A DNA stretch of 7,220 nt from Alphaproteobacteria bacterium (GTDB taxonomy: Bacteria; Pseudomonadota; Alphaproteobacteria; Caulobacterales; Caulobacteraceae): NCBI GenBank assembly GCA_018895795.1, contig JAHINZ010000483.1:1-7220 (forward strand). The letters are read 5' to 3'. Positions 5,815 through 7,220 of the stretch are shown in pieces; positions within the stretch are counted from its first letter, which is position 1; every line of letters starts with the position of its first letter. A program made the translations under genes and the position numbers. The notes under the pieces are model-generated. The model made no database searches and was not told where the DNA came from. It saw only the letters and a list, made by a program, of their open reading frames with translations.

Positions 5815-7038
5815 GTGAAAATCAACCGGTTCAACCCTAAATTCCGGAAGCTGTTCTGGATTGCCGCCACGTTGGCGTTGGCGGTGCTGCTGGTCTTCGC
5901 CTTTCGCCCGCGCCCGGTCTTGGTGGACATCGGCGAGATCACCCGCGGCCCTCTGACGGTGGCGGTTCGCGACGAAGCGAGGACGCGGGCCCGCAACGTC
6001 TATGTGGTGTCCGCGCCCGTCTCGGGCCGGTTGTTGCGGGTCGGCAACCGAGCGGGCGAGCGGGTTGAGGCCGGAGCGGTGATCGCGATCATCCAGCCGG
6101 CCCCGGCAACCTTTGTGGACGAACGCTCCCGCCAGGAAATCCAGGCGGGTGTTCGCTCGGCCGAGGCGGCCCTGGCCCTCGCCCGTGCTGAGCTGGAAGC
6201 CGCCGAGGCGCGGCTGGCCCATGCCCGGCTGGAAGCCGGCCGGACCGAAACCTTGTTCGCCGCATCGGTTGTGTCGCAGAGCGCCCTCGACCGCGCCCGC
6301 CTGGAGGTCCTCACCGCCGCTGCCGCCGTCGGCAACGCCCGTGCTGGCGTCGGTGTCCGGCAGGCGGGGCTCGAGGCGGCCCGGGTGCGCTTGAACGAGC
6401 CGGCCGCCGGTTCCAGCGCCCGTTCGGTAAGGATCCGCGCGCCCGTGGGCGGTCGCGTTCTGCGCGTGCTCCAGGAGAGCGAAAGCGTGATCGGCCAGGG
6501 CGCGCCGGTGATGGAAATCGGCGATCCCGGTGATCTCGAGGTGGTCGCTGAACTGCTATCGAGCGATGCGGCGCGGATTTCCGCGGGGGCGGCGGCCGTG
6601 ATCGACGCCTGGGGGGACGGCCCGGCGGTTCGTGGCCGGGTCCGCCAGGTGGAGCCCTATGGCTTCCTCAAGGTCTCGGCCCTCGGTGTCGAGGAGCAGC
6701 GGGTCAATGTGATCATCGATCCCGTCGCCCCTCCCGCGGCCTGGTCGGCGGTCGGCCATGGGTATCGGGTCGAGGCGGCGGTCACGGTCTGGCGAGCGGA
6801 GGCGGTGCTTCGGACGCCTGTGTCCGCCCTGTTCCGGCATCAGGGACAGTGGGCGGTATTCAAGGTCGAAGGTAACCGTGCTCACCTGCAGCGGGTCGGG
6901 ATCGGCCACAACAACGGGGAACTGGCCGAGGTTCGCGCCGGGCTGATGCCGGGCGAGCGGGTGGTGCTCCATCCGGGCCAGTCCATCGCCGATGGCGTCG
7001 CGGTGCGCATTCGGACTTCCATGCCGAACGGCCAGTAG
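5815..7038 (+). CDS. HlyD/MacA-type periplasmic adaptor (membrane fusion) protein
   Basis: A 407-residue protein anchored in the inner membrane by one N-terminal helix (about 12-30, after basic residues KINR and KFRK), with the remainder in the periplasm. In order: a first lipoyl half (about 62-96, APVSGRLLRVGNRAGERVEAGAVIA); a long Ala/Glu/Arg-rich alpha-helical hairpin (about 105-195, EAALALARAELEAAEARLA); a second lipoyl half (about 204-236, IRAPVGGRVLRV to VIGQGAPVMEI); a beta-barrel domain (about 240-325); and a membrane-proximal domain ending with VGIGHNNGELAEVRAGLMPGERVV. This is the MacA/HlyD plan. Such adaptors join the permease to a TolC-like outer-membrane channel. No lipobox cysteine is seen. 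GTG 5815 is preceded by GGAG at 5802-5805, and lies four bases after the permease TAA, so the three genes form one operon. The helical hairpin is long enough to contact a TolC partner, but none is encoded here. Confidence 0.93.
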   Translation: MKINRFNPKFRKLFWIAATLALAVLLVFAFRPRPVLVDIGEITRGPLTVAVRDEARTRARNVYVVSAPVSGRLLRVGNRAGERVEAGAVIAIIQPAPATFVDERSRQEIQAGVRSAEAALALARAELEAAEARLAHARLEAGRTETLFAASVVSQSALDRARLEVLTAAAAVGNARAGVGVRQAGLEAARVRLNEPAAGSSARSVRIRAPVGGRVLRVLQESESVIGQGAPVMEIGDPGDLEVVAELLSSDAARISAGAAAVIDAWGDGPAVRGRVRQVEPYGFLKVSALGVEEQRVNVIIDPVAPPAAWSAVGHGYRVEAAVTVWRAEAVLRTPVSALFRHQGQWAVFKVEGNRAHLQRVGIGHNNGELAEVRAGLMPGERVVLHPGQSIADGVAVRIRTSMPNGQ

Positions 7039-7220
7039 CATTGCCTTGATCCTTGGTCGCGCCCCGCCTGGGTGCTGGTCGCGAACACTACTCGCCTGAC
7101 TGTCGTGTTTCTGGACCGGTGCGTTAGTCCGCAAGTGGCGCCTTCACGAAAGACTGGGCCGATTTGGATGGGTGACATCCTTGGACCCAAGCGCGGTCCA
7201 GCGCTGCAAGTGGGGCTCCA
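7039..7220. other. Gene-free 3' region of the window
   Basis: No supportable reading frame, RNA gene or Rho-independent terminator with a T-tract is visible in these 182 bases. Two minor repeats occur: TGGTCGCG is repeated directly at 7054-7061 and 7076-7083, and a short inverted repeat lies at 7182-7200 (listed separately). It may be the 3' untranslated end of the ABC operon or the upstream region of a gene outside the window. Confidence 0.5.
7182..7200. repeat. Short inverted repeat downstream of the ABC operon
   Basis: TGGACC and GGTCCA form a perfect 6-bp stem around a 7-base loop (CAAGCGC). An overlapping alternative pairs CTTGG with CCAAG at 7180-7191. No T-run follows, so it is a weak terminator candidate at most; an operator half for a gene beyond the window edge is equally possible. 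Confidence 0.25.

Noticed and set aside
4667..5818. A 383-codon plus-strand frame overlapping the second half of the permease
   Set aside because: It is extremely Gly/Arg/Ala/Asp-rich with no membrane segments or motifs and is in a different frame from the clear FtsX protein.
7041..7057. TTGATCC close to the adaptor stop, considered as a second FNR/FixK box
   Set aside because: Only one half-site is present; the expected ATCAA at the correct spacing is absent.
1..7220. CRISPR arrays, insertion sequences, tRNA or rRNA genes
   Set aside because: No regularly spaced repeats, transposase frames, terminal inverted repeats or RNA gene landmarks were seen on reading either strand.

Overview
This 7.2 kb window is GC-rich throughout, with strong G/C preference at third codon positions, frequent GTG start codons and tightly overlapping genes. 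Together with a perfect FNR/FixK-type palindrome (TTGATCCAGATCAA), this suggests a proteobacterium, probably an alphaproteobacterium that responds to oxygen limitation. The genus cannot be named from the sequence.

Layout: two divergent gene groups flank an intergenic region at about 2404-2685. The leftward (minus) group is a beta-CASP metallo-beta-lactamase-fold nuclease (2403 to 1036), followed by an archaeal-type AMP/thymidine phosphorylase family enzyme. The phosphorylase starts at a GTG at 1039, overlaps the nuclease stop by four bases, and runs off the left edge after 346 codons. The rightward (plus) group is an ABC efflux system of three genes: a MacB/LolD-class ATPase (ending 3429), a 795-residue FtsX-type permease with two FtsX modules (3423-5810), and a HlyD/MacA-type periplasmic adaptor (5815-7038). 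No outer-membrane partner is visible. The last 180 bases contain no supportable gene.

The control region is the most informative part. The FNR/FixK box (2558-2571) lies inside the longest open frame of the ATPase, so the longest predicted start is almost certainly wrong and the real start lies at 2668-2689. The box could serve either direction. Downstream of it on the plus strand are a possible 20-codon leader ORF (2627-2689) and an 8-bp all-G/C hairpin (2676-2698). The 7-base hairpin loop carries the ATGA where the leader stop and a candidate ATPase start overlap.

Working model (inference): under low oxygen an FNR/FixK-family regulator switches on one or both operons. The left operon would link RNA processing or decay to phosphorolytic nucleoside or nucleotide salvage. 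The right operon would drive ATP-dependent export of an unknown substrate, or act on the inner membrane/periplasm in MacAB or DevBCA style.
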